NCBI GenBank assembly: GCA_024180945.1
Contig: JAKSGN010000041.1
Span: forward strand, 992,001 to 1,056,000
Length of the DNA: 64,000 nt
Direction: 5' to 3'
DNA from: Macrophomina tecta
Lineage: Eukaryota > Ascomycota > Dothideomycetes > Botryosphaeriales > Botryosphaeriaceae
Of this stretch, positions 1 through 11,191 are shown piece by piece. A model generated the notes under the pieces. It made no database searches. It saw only the letters and a list, made by a program, of their open reading frames with translations, and was not told the DNA's origin. Position 1 is the first letter of the stretch, and each line of letters begins with the position of its first letter. Made by a program: the position numbers and the translations under genes.

Positions 1-462
1 TGGCAGCAGAACGCCCATGGCCGTGCAGGGAGGGCTGGGGTCTTAGTCAATTTTCCTCATCAGCAAATAAGATGTGCAGAAGTGGCTGAGGTAGATCGCG
101 TATTCTTTCCTTGATGTAGTAAGTATGGTTAAATTGAGCCTGAATTAGCCTTGCAAGATTGCCTGCGCTGCCGTACTTTAGCATCTTACCTTGTTCTGAC
201 GGTAGGGCGTTGATGTGAAGGATCGAGAGCCGTCGCGGAAAGGAACTTAGTTAACGCTAGAAAATATGTCAAGGGGTAAAATGCTGAAGCAAAAAAGCTC
301 ATTTCCACAACGAACTGCTATGCCGAATCAAAACAAATGACAGCTTTCTCTTCAAGCAGCAGTGCTAGCCTAAGACAATCCACAATGAACTCTTGTCGGA
401 AGGAGCCACTGGACCATAAAGAACATGGTAAACGCCGTTTTATCCACACAGGATTCGTTGCT
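1..462. other. 3' flank of the P450 gene, no gene seen
   Basis: This is downstream of the minus-strand P450 stop codon at 463-465. Short ORFs on both strands overlap the last P450 exons or carry no recognisable motif. Base composition is more AT-rich than the genes, as expected for a 3' flank. Confidence 0.5.
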
Positions 463-2381
463 TTAGTATCTGGGCCGGAGCACGACATCGATGCCTTGTT
501 GCACCACAAACCACCTAGACGAGTGAGTGAGTGTACAGGACCGACAAGGTTATCGTTTGAAACTTACCAACACTTCTCGGTCCACTGCGCTTCTGGGTCT
601 ACTAATTGCAGGTCGTAGTGCATAAACAGGGTTGGAATAAGCTGCGAAGTTGTCAATCAATCTGTAGCTTTCCAAAAGATGCATCTCGGACTTACCTTCG
701 ACATTTCCATCCAACTTATGTCTGCTAGGCGTCAGTATATAGCGCGAATACACTATCGCGGGAAGGCTTACTTCTGCCAATGCATGTTCTAGCACCAGAA
801 CCAAACGCAAAGAAGAAGCGGTCTAAATTCTCGTCAGCTTGTGCACACCATTGCCGGAAAAGCGGAAGCTTACGCATGTCGCCGTTGTCCTCCTTAAGCC
901 ACCTATCAGGTCGGAAGGCCTCCACGTCATCTCCGTAGACCTCCTTGTTCCGGTGGACCACCCATGGATTGACACCTACAACCGTCTACAAGGAAGTCAG
1001 TCTAATCGGTTGAATAGCACTCCGATACCGCTACGTACACCAGCCGGTAGGTATGTCCCATCGATTTCAGCACCGCCAGGAGGCACAATACGGGGAAGAC
1101 TCATTCCCACCGCGGGATGGCATCGAAGCGCCTCATACTGGACAGCCTGCAGGTACGGCATGTTGTTCGCCTCGTCCAATGTTACAGGGTCACTGATCTT
1201 TCCCTGTCTGCGGAACTCGTCAATCTCTTCAACCAGTTTTTGCTTTACGTCCGGGTTCTTCAATAGGTAGTAGATAATGGCTCTAGTAGAAATAGCCGTC
1301 GTATCGCTGCCCGCAAAGATGTTCGAGCTTGCCATGGAGACGAGGTCGCTGTAATCAAATTCGTTGGGCCGCTCTTTATGGACAGCGAGGAGCTTGCTCA
1401 GAATATCCTTCCGGTCGGTACCTCTATCCTTTCGAGCCTCCGTTTCACGCAGGGCGAACTGGCGAAGAGAACCATTGCGGGCGGTAATACCGAGGTGGTT
1501 ACCGATGTACGGTTGGAGGTAGTCGTGCAGCCAGAAGATCCAGGGGACTTGACCGAGCCAGGACGCCGAACGCAGTGCCGTCTCGATTGCCTGGAATGAC
1601 CCGTCATCCTCACCAACGTCCATGAATCCGAAACGCTTGCTGAATGTGATTTCACCGATGATGTCTTGAAAGGATGAGCCACCCGTGATCACTTGAGATG
1701 TAGCAGCAACAACTCACCAAAGGCAAAAAGCTGGACCCACTTCCCCATGTCGATGGGTTTGCCGGATTTTGCATCCATGCTTTGCATGAACACTTTGATG
1801 GACTCATCGACATATTGTTCGAGATCCTTCAGGGCCTCCATGGAGTATGCTCGGGCGACGAGGCGACGGTGCTGGCCATGGATGGCTTCATTGCGGCCAG
1901 CGAAGAGGTCAAACTTCCGCCGTCCCTGCCACACCCCATACCACTCCGACTTCTGGAACTTGGTGCCGGCCCCTACAACGTCAGTTCATTGACTGCCGTG
2001 GATGAAGTGCAGTGCGAATCAGATGGTACCGTAGATTTTCTTGATGGCGTTGAGATCAGCCACACTCCTGTATATGGGTCACTAGAAAAATTCCGTGACA
2101 AGCTTCGGTAGGTTGGCTGACACTTCATTAGGCCCTGTGCGGACGAGGTTGCCATGATCCTTGTGGAGCTCGATCACAACGCGATGCATATCACCGTCCC
2201 AAGAGTGCTTGGTGATCCATAACCTCGAGATCTTGGCCCAGAAGGGGCCGGGGACTTTGGCCAAGGGAGACACGAAGAGCTGATAGATGACGTATGCAAC
2301 AGCAGTCAACAGTGGGCCGGCCACGAGGACGGCGGCTTTGTGGGTGGCAGCCAGGCCGAGAGCGGCATCGAAGAAAGGCAT
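463..2381 (-). CDS. Cytochrome P450 monooxygenase, pisatin-demethylase-like
   Basis: A haem-thiolate monooxygenase, probably ER-anchored. I assemble eight exons: 2381-2122, 2067-2030, 1972-1718, 1664-1041, 975-772, 721-696, 641-568 and 514-463. All introns are GT...AG of 50-65 bases and phases match, giving 510 aa. An N-terminal hydrophobic segment (about residues 15-38) precedes the proline hinge VPGPFW. The oxygen-binding helix has AGSDTT near residue 302, the ExxR motif is EALR, a later motif is FRPDRW, and the haem loop FGSGARTCIG places the axial cysteine at about 457. The tail after the haem loop (NISWMEMSK, then LIPTLFMHYDL) is only recovered after splicing three small exons. The family resembles pisatin demethylase and benzoate 4-hydroxylase-like P450s, which oxidise plant phenolics. 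The substrate is unknown. It lies divergent to a phenol 2-monooxygenase, which suggests aromatic detoxification or catabolism. Confidence 0.9.
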
Positions 2382-3314
2382 GTCGGGAGTGCGAGCGTTT
2401 CCGATGAGAAGACAGAGGCAGCCGTTTTATCGAGCCGGAATGGCTCGAAGTTCGGGAAGCCGGTTATAAGTCAGCAGATTCCTCGGAGGGGGTTGCATGG
2501 TGTTTGGGTCTAGCGATCAACGAGTCCCCGCAGCTCCCGCAGGTAGGTTTGAGCCGATTCGCTGGGCTTCTCGCAGAATTCGGGGAATCGACGGAGACTG
2601 GCAAGTGCAGCGCGGATAGCGTGGAGCCTATCTGCAGGGCGACTTCGAGCGATGATGCCCAGAAGAGGACGAGGAGGGCTGCATCTGTGTGCTCCAGCAG
2701 GCCGCCGGCGGGCACGAGTCAGTGACCGCGGCCACTGCAAAGCTCTGCCATGAAGAGCGCGGCGGTCATTTCGGCGATTGTGTGCGCTGGGGATGACGGA
2801 GCTCGACCATCGGGGCCGGTGTGTTTTGGCGAATCAGGCGCGGGTGGATGTCACGGCTGGGGGGAGGCTGTGGAGAATCCTGGCCCGCGCGACTCCAAGC
2901 TGCACCGAGGTTGCCGGAAGCGGACTAGCGGCCGAGTAGGCAGCAGCTGCCGTATTTTGTCCCCGGGCTGCGCTTGCTCGGCCCATCTCCCGTAAATCGA
3001 AGCCGCACAGCTCCAGACGCCCTCGCCCCGCACACCCTCCAACGGATACGATTTTCGGCCTTGAGCACCGCTGCCCGCAGCACCCGATTTTGCTTCCCGC
3101 GTGCTTCTCAGCCTCGTGCTAATTTGCCGAACAACCACTCTGCACCTGTACTTATCTGCCCTCACCGTTCACCATGGCCTCCCATCCAGCACCCGAATCT
3201 CGTCCCTTCCCTAGCTCTCTTGCGCCGCAATCCACAGCCCGGTGCCGCGCTACAGCAGCGCTCTCGTCTTGACGCCCCTCTTGCCCTCTTCTGGTCTGCA
3301 GCCCACTCAACGGG
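2382..3314. promoter_or_regulatory. Shared divergent promoter region, P450 / phenol monooxygenase
   Basis: 933 bases separate the two start codons of oppositely oriented genes. Both promoters must lie here. The half nearer the monooxygenase (about 3150-3300) is pyrimidine-rich, typical of a fungal 5' leader. I see no clear TATA box. ORFs inside are short, overlap one another and carry no motif. Co-regulation is inferred from geometry only. Confidence 0.5.
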
Positions 3315-5261
3315 ATGGAGAAGTACGACATCGTTATCATTGGCGCCGGCCCCGTCGGCTTGATGCTGTCTTGCCAGCTGCAACGATGGGGTTACAAGAT
3401 CAAGCACATTGACAATCGTCCCGAACCTACGCCGACCGGCCGTGCCGACGGCATTCAGCCGCGCTCGCTTGATTTGCTGCGAAACATGGGCCTGAAGCGG
3501 AAGATCATGGCATACGACCCGGCAAAGGTCTACGAGGTCGCGTTCTGGGATCCCAGCAGGAATGGCATCCGCCGCACCGGTACCTGGGCCAGTTGCCCCA
3601 AATTCATCGACGCACGCTACCCCTTCACCACTCTGCTGCACCAAGGCCTCATTGAGAGAGTATTTATCGAGGACATCGAAAAGAACGGTGGCAGGGTGCA
3701 GCGGCCGTGGACAATTAAGGGCTTCAAGAATGACGGCAAGGATCCCGAGTACCCTGTGGAGGTTAGCATTGCGAACGTGAACGGCGAAGAGATGGAGACT
3801 GTCCGCGCAAAGTACCTCTTCAGCGGTGAAGGTGCAAGGAGTTTCGTGCGCGAGCAGCTGGGCGTGCAAATACGGCACAAGGACCCCATCGCCCATGTTT
3901 GGGGTGTCATGGATGGTGTGGTGCAGACCAACTTCCCGGATATTAAGGTAGTTCCACTCCACCGTGACATCAATGCTCTACTCGGCTGACTTCGACAGAT
4001 GAAATGTACTATCCACTCGGATCACGGCTCGATCATGGTCATTCCGCGCGAAGACAACATGGTCCGCCTCTACATCCAGATCGCTTCTTCAACAGATCCG
4101 GATTGGAATCCGAGGAAGACGGCGACTGAAGAGGAGGTTCAGAATCACGCAAAGAAAATCCTCGCACCCTACTATATCAAGTGGGACCGTGTGGAGTGGT
4201 ACTCTGTCTACCCGATCGGACAGGGTCTGGCCAACAAGTACACTCTGGACGAGCGCGTGTTTATGGGAGGCGACTGCTGCCACACCCACAGCCCTAAGGC
4301 TGGCCAGGGTATGAACACAGCATTCCTCGACGCTGCCAACTTGGCCTGGAAGATTCACCACGTGGAATCGGGTCTCGCCAAGCGTGACATTCTCAAGACC
4401 TACGAGTCTGAACGCCGCCTCATCGCCGACAATCTCCTTAACTTCGATGCCAAGTATGCTAAGCTCTTCTCCGAGCGCCTCCCCTCTGCCGGTGAGGTCG
4501 GTGCTGCCAATGAGCACGCCAAGGAGCAATCTATGGATGAAAACGAATTTGTCAAAACCTTCAAAGAGTCCTGCGAGTTTACCTCTGGTTACGGCGTGGC
4601 CTACAATCCTAACATCTTCAACTGGTCACCTGACCATCCTTCTCGCTCCCCTCTCTTCCTCGACTACAACGCTGGCACCACCAAGCTCCGCACCGGCCGT
4701 ATCCTCACTCCTGCTACAGTCACCCGCGTGGTTGACGCCAACGTTGTCCATCTCGAGCAAGAAATCCCCCTCAACGGCGCCTACCGCATCTACGTCTTCG
4801 GTGGACAGCCGCAGCGTACTCGCAAGGCACTTACCGATTTCAACGCCGCGCTGCGCAAGAACAACAGCTTCCTGTCGACATACGCGCGCCCGGACGAAGC
4901 TTCCGTTTCGTTCCACGAGCGCTACAACCCACACAGCCACTTCTTTACCTTCGCCACCATATTCGCTGCCAAGCGCACACAGATCGAGATTCTCGAGCTG
5001 CTACCCGAGGTCCTGGCGCGGTACAGGGACCTCGTCTATGCCGACGATGTCTGGGACCAGCGCGTCCCCGAGGCCAAGGCCGCTGCACACGCGAAGATGG
5101 GGCTGAGCGAGGAGGAGGGTGGTGTCGTCGTCGTACGGCCCGATGGATACGTCGGTACCGTTGTGAAGCTTGTTGAGGGCAGTGGGACGGTCGACGCGCT
5201 GAACAATTACTTCTCAACGTTTTTTTCAAAGGCCGTTGGTGATGTGCGGGCGCAGTTGTAA
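3315..5261 (+). CDS. Phenol 2-monooxygenase-type FAD hydroxylase
   Basis: A class A flavoprotein hydroxylase that would ortho-hydroxylate a phenolic substrate to a catechol with NADPH and O2. Two exons, 3315-3947 and 3999-5261, separated by a 51-base GT...AG intron, give 631 aa. The FAD-binding Rossmann motif is [11 protein letters not shown] near residue 8. The second flavin motif reads [10 protein letters not shown] near 170, with Glu where many relatives have Asp. The third is the strong [18 protein letters not shown] near 300. The last ~190 residues fit the thioredoxin-like C-terminal domain of phenol hydroxylases, and the length is normal for fungal members. Related enzymes also act on 3-hydroxybenzoate, so the exact substrate is open. 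Its divergent P450 neighbour could feed or share substrates. Confidence 0.92.
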
Positions 5262-6193
5262 TTTATTGACAGGAGAGTCGACATTTCGAAATTATGTGTA
5301 AATATCGGCGATTCGTTGGTTTCCCTCTTAAGTGGTTCATTAAGGGGTATGCAATGGATTGCTTTGCTCCAGCTAGAATTTTGTCTATTAGAAGAAGATG
5401 AAGAGAGGGTCGGGGAATATGATATTTGGGCATCTTTGAGGCAGCCAAAGGAGGTAATCTTTCGGTTCTTAGACTCAAACAATAGCGTCCATGATGAGGT
5501 CTTTTACATCCAACATTCTTTTCATTCTCAAATGCGGCATAAACTAAAAGCAAAACTTCAACCCGAAACTTGCTGACCATGAACCATGGAACACCCCCCT
5601 TCCGGCAACCAAAACCCCAGGGGCACCCTCAACCCATAGTCCCTCCACACCGGTTTTCTTTTAGCATATCAGAAACCAGATGTTCTTTGGCTTGATTTAT
5701 TAAAGTCCAAAAGACGCAGAGATTTGAAGTCCGGAAAGAGTTTTTATCGTCCGTGCTTCTGAACTACCCCACAATCCAGTTGGCTTAATCAATAGCCTAA
5801 TCTAGTCAACCCACTAGAATAATTCGACTACTAGGTTGTGTACCACCTTGGACTTGATTGCTGTGAGGCAGGCTGAATGTTTATCCATGCACTATTTTGT
5901 AACAAGACTTAGCCTCGACTGGGAAGTCGGTGGGGGTGAAGAAAGAAGAGAATGCGAGGGTGCTGAGCGAAGGGGTAGTGTATATCTTGCCTGTTTCGGG
6001 TTTCACGGCCGAATGTTTCCGAAGGCACCTAAGGCAATATTAGAGTACCGCCCAAAAGCAAACCTCATCGTTCAGCTCCGAGCTCGGTTCTAGAGACCGT
6101 GAAAACGAAGCCGTAGGAGCCGCTCATTACTACTGGCATCGCGACGGCTCAGAGACGTTTCCTAATCGAATACACGAGCGAAAGAGGGTCCAT
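5262..6193. other. Intergenic, nothing recognisable
   Basis: AT-richer spacer after the monooxygenase. The two plus-strand ORFs of 85-86 codons show no domain, signal peptide or splice context that would support a gene. Confidence 0.45.
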
Positions 6194-6200
6194 TATATAA
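6194..6200 (+). promoter_or_regulatory. TATA box of the small secreted-protein gene
   Basis: TATATAA lies 93 bases before the ATG at 6293 and is followed by a pyrimidine-rich leader and a CCACCAACC context directly before the ATG. This is a good core-promoter arrangement for a strongly expressed short fungal gene. Confidence 0.55.
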
Positions 6201-6292
6201 GTGCGCTCTCCTGCTGCCAATTCCTGTATTCTCAACATTCTCCAAATCGCTCCTCCCACTTCCTTCATTTTCCCTGTTTCCCTCCACCAACC

Positions 6293-6532
6293 ATGAAGCT
6301 CACCCACATCGTCATCACCTACGCAGCCTCCATCGCGATCTCCACAGCTCACGCGGCCCCAGTGCCTTCCGCCCCTGGCCCTACTATCAAACCGCGCTCC
6401 CACCCCAAAGAGGACAAAAGGGACATGAATAGTTTCTCAGAACTATTCCTAGACTTTAACCTATCTATCTTACCTCCCCCATCGATTATCGTTGATCTTA
6501 CGAAAATGTACGCTCGATTCCTATTTCCCTGA
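6293..6532 (+). CDS. Small secreted peptide precursor (effector-like candidate)
   Basis: A 79-aa ORF with a convincing start: TATA box, CT-rich leader and adenine-containing Kozak context. Residues 1-22 look like a signal peptide (Lys at 3, hydrophobic ITYAASIAIS core, Ala-rich cleavage region around HAA). A proline-rich propeptide-like stretch follows, then a Lys-Arg pair at 42-43 that could be a Kex2-type cleavage site. That would release a 36-residue peptide ending in FLFP. It has no cysteines and does not resemble a known family or a mating pheromone. An unseen intron could change the C-terminus. A GA dinucleotide run begins just after the stop. Confidence 0.5.
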   Translation: MKLTHIVITYAASIAISTAHAAPVPSAPGPTIKPRSHPKEDKRDMNSFSELFLDFNLSILPPPSIIVDLTKMYARFLFP

Positions 6533-6533
6533 T

Positions 6534-6566
6534 CGAGAGCGAGAGAGAGAGAGAGAGAGAGAGAGC
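6534..6566. repeat. GA dinucleotide microsatellite
   Basis: An almost uninterrupted run of GA units immediately 3' of the small secreted-peptide ORF, in its presumed 3' UTR. It is a simple sequence repeat likely to vary in length between strains. Confidence 0.9.
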
Positions 6567-7585
6567 AAGGGCTGACTGAGCTGTGCTCTTCGCACACGCA
6601 CTAATATAGGATCAGCTGGGGTGAGTGAAGCATCCCAAAAGACAAGAAGAGGAGACGGAAAATGTAGAGCGGGTACACCCGACTCTTTCCTCGGAGAATG
6701 CGTTGCTGCTACACTACTAGGCAGTTAGGAGTGATGAAGGGCACGGAGGGAGTGTGTGCGTACCGCCGACTACGGTGTCAGAGTAAAGGACAGCGCTGTG
6801 CGCCTGCTGGTGGATGGAAAGGAACGGGGAATTGCGGTATATTGCTTTTTCACGTGCTTCAGGATGGCCACAGATTTTATCTATTGGGTGGGAGAGAACC
6901 TCAATCCGGTTGTTGTGATGATGGAGTGTTGATTCTTTTTGGACGGTGGGCTGGGACTTCGTTGTCGGCCCCTAAAACTTTGGTCGATGGCAAAGCACAA
7001 AGTAAGGCATGAGAAGCGGGGGTTTTCGCTCGAGAGAGACGGTCCGTAAATGCTGTGTTTGTACGGGACATTATTCATCAAAACTCTATGATAAAAACAG
7101 GTTGCTGTATATTGGCACTCAATCGTGGAGACAATCTACTAAAGCACGCATACCCCGTCACTACGATATTATTCCAGTGTTCGAACAAGAATCATGCATG
7201 TATTGACAGATTAAGGGCCCAGGCAAGTAACTCGTTCAGGCGCGTGGGCGTACACTGCGGCCCTGCTTCATCTATGAGCGCTGAGATCCGCTCATTGTAG
7301 CTCATGCACGCTGGTATTCCTGGCCGGAAAACTCGGCCCAGTGCGTGGTGGCATGCAAGGCTTATTTCAATCTGGATATCCGACGACGGTCCCGGAGTCT
7401 TCAATCTATGATGGTTCGCGCGCCTCGTTCTATTCTTGTGGCGAGATGTCCAATCTAGCGGAGCCGCTGTCGGAAAGCACCAAGCTAATTAGGCAGCTCC
7501 TTCAGGTGGTTCGCGATACTTCTCCTCCGTGGCTGAGATATCGTCCAACTGTCGGCATAGGTAGTATTCGAAGTCGCGAGCTGGC
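6567..7585. other. Intergenic, no gene seen
   Basis: Contains only short overlapping ORFs on both strands without motifs. The right part is the 3' flank of the Yar1-like gene. Confidence 0.4.
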
Positions 7586-8275
7586 TCACTCCTCTCTCCT
7601 CCTAACATTCCTGCCTTGGCTCTGGGCATCCGACCTCATGCCGCCAATGGCATCCTGCACCAAGCGCCTCAGCTCAGCCTGGGCCTCCTCGCTCTGATAA
7701 TCCTCCCGCGCCGCCAGCTCCTCAATCTTCCTCCTAAACTCCGGATCCACCACGTCTTCAGGTACATCGTCCGCCGACATAGTCCCCACATTGACTTTCA
7801 CACCGCCGGGCAGCGGCGGCGGATGCGTCAATCCCTCCACACCATCTTGTTGAGCGGCGGCAACAGCACCAGCACCAGCACCACCACTGCTCACCCTCGC
7901 CCTCAAGTACGCCGCCACGAGCGGGAAGTCGCCCTCGGCCTCGATCTTCTCCTCAGCCGTCTGGCCCTCGTCGTTGCGCGCGTGCGCGTCGGCGCCCAGC
8001 TCCTCGAGCAGGCAGCGGGCGGCGTCGACGCTCTCGGCGGCGAACAGCGGCGTCTCGTCGTCCTCGTCGCGGATGTCGGGCGAGACGTTGTACTCGCGGA
8101 CCAGCGCGCGCAGCAGGTCGAGGTGGCCGTACGAGCACGCGGCGTGGGCGAGCGAGTAGCCGTGGGCGTCGCGCGCGGCGGCGAGGTGTGGGCTTTGCGG
8201 GAGGGCGGCGAGCACGGCGGAGGGGTCGTCGGCAGCGAGGTTGAGCAGGCGGTCGATTGTCATGGCGGCGGCCAT
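7586..8275 (-). CDS. Ankyrin-repeat protein, Yar1-like
   Basis: An intron-free ORF of 229 aa. After a short N-terminal helix there are about three ankyrin repeats (roughly residues 30-130), with typical DAHGYSLAHAACSYGHLDLL, DETPLFAAES and NDEGQTAEEKI stretches. An Ala/Gly linker and an acidic C-terminal region (VPEDVVDPEFRRKIEELA) follow. The size, the repeat number and the conserved acidic tail resemble Yar1, a cytosolic/nuclear chaperone that shields ribosomal protein uS3 before ribosome assembly. The first Met is used here, although Met5 is equally possible. High GC codon use is similar to the neighbours. Confidence 0.72.
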   Translation of the reverse strand: MAAAMTIDRLLNLAADDPSAVLAALPQSPHLAAARDAHGYSLAHAACSYGHLDLLRALVREYNVSPDIRDEDDETPLFAAESVDAARCLLEELGADAHARNDEGQTAEEKIEAEGDFPLVAAYLRARVSSGGAGAGAVAAAQQDGVEGLTHPPPLPGGVKVNVGTMSADDVPEDVVDPEFRRKIEELAAREDYQSEEAQAELRRLVQDAIGGMRSDAQSQGRNVRRREE

Positions 8276-8962
8276 GGCGGTGTCGGCGCAAAGGAAGGAG
8301 ATGGGCGCAGGGATCGGTAGTTGGGGTAGCGGCGACGCGTGGCTGTGGTCGACGACGAGTGCCGCGATATTGCAGGATGGGGTTTTTTTGCTTGGACAGA
8401 GCAGCTCGGCGGGGCGGGTTGGGAAAATCAGGCCCTGGGGCAGGAGCCCGCGCCGAGCCCTTGGCCCGCCGATCGCCGGCTAGGGCCTCCCCTCCACGAG
8501 GTGGGCGCTATGGATTGGGGCGCCGGGGGCTGTGGGCGCCAGGAAGCTCACGAAGCCTCCCCCGCCACTGCTCCAGCGGAGGACGGCGGAGGCAAGGGCA
8601 GGCGCTAACCACCGCGCTGACGGCAGCCAAGCGCCGGCGCGTCTAAGCCTCGCACACTGTCGCGTGCCCTCTTCCAATGACGGTGCTGTTGTCGCGAGAG
8701 CTGTCTCACGGCCCTTTTGCGGTCCCTGCTCGTAACTGTCCCAAGCCGTCCAGCGCAGCGCAGATTACCAAAGGCTGGGCACATGTCGAACGCTCTGTGG
8801 CTGCGCACCAGCAGTCGCATTCCACCGCTCCCTGGTCAAATCCCCGAGTCGTCCCGTTCTTCTTCACCTCCCGCCCATTCTGCAGAGACCTCTTCATCGT
8901 CTGCTTCTGAACGTCCTCTCCTCCGCCTCGCACTCCTCGCCCGCATCTGCCACACATCCAAC
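8276..8962. promoter_or_regulatory. Divergent promoter region, Yar1-like / PAP2 phosphatase
   Basis: 687 GC-rich bases between two divergent start codons. ORFs here are GC-driven overlaps without domains. It ends in a CT-rich leader ahead of the phosphatase ATG. Confidence 0.45.
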
Positions 8963-10441
8963 ATGCCTGTCAACATACAGGCACTGGGCTTGCCCTCGAA
9001 ACGCCTCGTTCTGTCATATGTCTTCGACTGGATTGTGATCATGTACGGGCGCTCGACCCACTCTCCCTTCGCTTCCCCACAACTCTGTACTAACCTCGCA
9101 AACCAGCGTTATCGCAGCCGTCGGCGCTGCATGGAATGACATCACCCCTTACCATCGTCCCTTCTCGCTGCTCGACCTGTCTATCTCCTATCCCCACACC
9201 GACCCGGAAACCATTCCAACTTGGTTGATGGTTGTGATCGGTCTGGTGGCTCCCGCCGCCATCATCTTCTTCGTCTGCTTGATATTCGTCCCGGGGCCCA
9301 CCGCCAGCCCCTCCACTCCCAAAACGCTGATATGGCGCCGCAAGTTCTGGGAGTGTAACAGTAAGCCAGCCCAGCCCCGATGCTGTATTAGTCTAGCGCA
9401 TATAGCCTCGTATTTCCATGTTCGTTGTGTACTGATATATCCTGCTCAGCCGGATGGATGGGCCTCGCGCTCAGCCTCGCAACCACATTCATGCTTACTC
9501 AAGGCATGAAGCTCATTTTCGGCAAACCGCGACCTGACCTTCTCTCTCGCTGTCAGCCGGACTACGAAAACGTCCAGCGTTACACGACCGGCGGCTACGG
9601 CCAGGACATCTCGGCTCGCTGGGTGCTCGTCACTTCGGAGATATGCCAGCAAACCGACATGGACATCCTCAATGACGGCTTCAAGAGCTTCCCCAGTGGC
9701 CACGCTTCCTGTAAGTTCGTCCCTTGCAGCACCAGCAACCAGGCGCGACTGTGGCACTAACCCCAAATTCTCTCTCCAGTCACCTGGGCCGGCCTGCTCT
9801 ACCTCTTCCTCTTCCTCTGCTCCAAATTCGCCATCGCCATCCCCTTCCTCCCGCCGCGCCCCTACTCCCCCAATCCGGCCCACACCGCCCTCGAACGCGA
9901 ACAACGCCTCTCCTTCCCCCTTCCGCTCTACAACAACCATTCCGCCAAACCCTCTACCGCCTCCTCCACCCTTGCCACCAACACCGAAAACTCCGTCGTC
10001 CCTATCCGCAACCAAGCCGCCGCCCCGCCCAACTACATCCTCGTCCTCGCTCTCGTCCCCCTCGGCGCCGCCATCTACATTACCGCTTCCCGCTTCTTTG
10101 ACTTCCGCCACCACGGCTTCGACCTCATTTTTGGGAGCTTGATGGGCATTGTCTGCGCTTGGTTCGCGTTCCGCTGGTACCATCTGCCCATTCGCCAGGG
10201 CGCGGGATGGGCCTGGGGAGCTAGGTCGAGGGACCGGGCGTGGGGTATTGGCGTCGGTGTGGGGAGTTATGTTGGCCCGGAGGGCTGGGGGAGCAAGAAG
10301 GACGAGGGGTCGAGGAGTGTGGATGTTGAGGAAGGTGGCATGGCGCAGACGGGGCCGGTGGGCGCGGGGTTGAGCGGCCCGGGTTTGGATGGTGCGAGAG
10401 ATAGTGGATTTGCTGCTGAGGATGGGAGGAGGGCGGTTTGA
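8963..10441 (+). CDS. PAP2-family lipid phosphate phosphatase (DPP1-like)
   Basis: An integral membrane phosphatase expected to dephosphorylate diacylglycerol pyrophosphate, phosphatidate or related lipids. Four exons (8963-9042, 9107-9360, 9450-9710, 9780-10441) with GT...AG introns and matching phases give 418 aa. The three PAP2 motifs are all present: KLIFGKPRPD (motif 1), PSGHAS split by the third intron (motif 2) and SRFFDFRHHGFD (motif 3), with catalytic His in motifs 2 and 3. Several hydrophobic segments flank them. The region between motifs 2 and 3 carries a Ser/Pro-rich insertion of about 60 residues. The tail is Gly-rich and probably cytosolic. DPP1 acts at the vacuole in yeast; location here is inferred. 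Confidence 0.92.
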
Positions 10442-10835
10442 GATAGAGGTTTTTTGATACGTAGTGTGACCGTATGTATAATAAGCGGATATATATTTTT
10501 CTTTTCGTTGCGGTCTGCTGGTAGGATTGGGATACGGCGTTTCGTAGTGGCTCGTGGGAGGGAATATCGGGTTCGAACAAAGAGTTTGGTCTATACTTTG
10601 TATTGGTTGTTTGTTCGGAAGGCAGGAAATACTGGCTTAGGAGACGGGGTCTATCTTAACACCACAGGTATGCCATAGCAACGAACATCTTACATTCATA
10701 TTCACAACACGGCACGACACCATCACAACAAAACGGCCAGCTAATATAATGCATCCAAGCCGTGTGCTTCATTACACCATAACCGTATATCGTACATGCC
10801 AGTCCGCTCTCGGAAAACGTGCGGGAAATATGAGA
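10442..10835. other. Convergent 3' spacer
   Basis: Spacer between the 3' ends of the PAP2 gene and the small CsbD-like gene. It is AT-rich and I see no gene. Confidence 0.5.
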
Positions 10836-11191
10836 CTACTGCTTCTTGCTCGCCGCACCCTCCTTCTCCATGCCCTCGCAACCTGTCACCCGCCCGGCCA
10901 CCTCCTCGACCTTGCCGTACCCGCTGTTCGCCGGATCACGGTTCGCTGACGCCTGCTTCATTGCGTCTACTGCATGCGCCTTGTCCTGCTCACCCGACTT
11001 CTGCCACGCGTTGCTGCCCGTCACGGAGCCGATGGCGCTCTGTTTTGCGAGGGAATGTCAGTTGGATTAAGCCACGTCGAGGGTACTAGGAGGAGCGAAG
11101 GTACCTCTGCGGCGCCCTTGATGTACTCGGCGTGGCTGGAGACGAGGCCGGGGTTGGTGGTGCTGTTGTTATTGTTGGTGGAGGAGGACAT
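10836..11191 (-). CDS. CsbD / Hmp1-like small protein
   Basis: Two exons, 11191-11105 and 11039-10836, joined by a 65-base GT...AG intron, give 96 aa. The N-terminus is an Asn/Ser/Thr-rich run. HAEYIKGAAE and AIGSVTGSNAWQKSGEQDKA follow, then a second copy-like stretch, GYGKVEEVAGRVTGCEGM. The pattern of Gly-Ala/Lys helices fits the CsbD-like stress proteins, which in fungi are often named mismatched-base-pair and cruciform-DNA-binding proteins after Ustilago Hmp1. A biochemical role is not shown by sequence. A short, hydrophilic, highly charged protein of this type is usually stress induced. Confidence 0.8.

Noticed and set aside
4384..5106. 240-codon plus-strand ORF
   Set aside because: Out-of-frame shadow within exon 2 of the phenol monooxygenase.
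9446..10183. 245-codon minus-strand ORF
   Set aside because: Antisense to the PAP2 phosphatase exons, Gly/Glu-rich shadow.
10550..10580. GGTTCGAA-type T-loop-like sequence (possible tRNA)
   Set aside because: No complementary T stem, anticodon arm or acceptor stem could be drawn. Similar lone motifs near 7180, 14280 and 47630 fail for the same reason.
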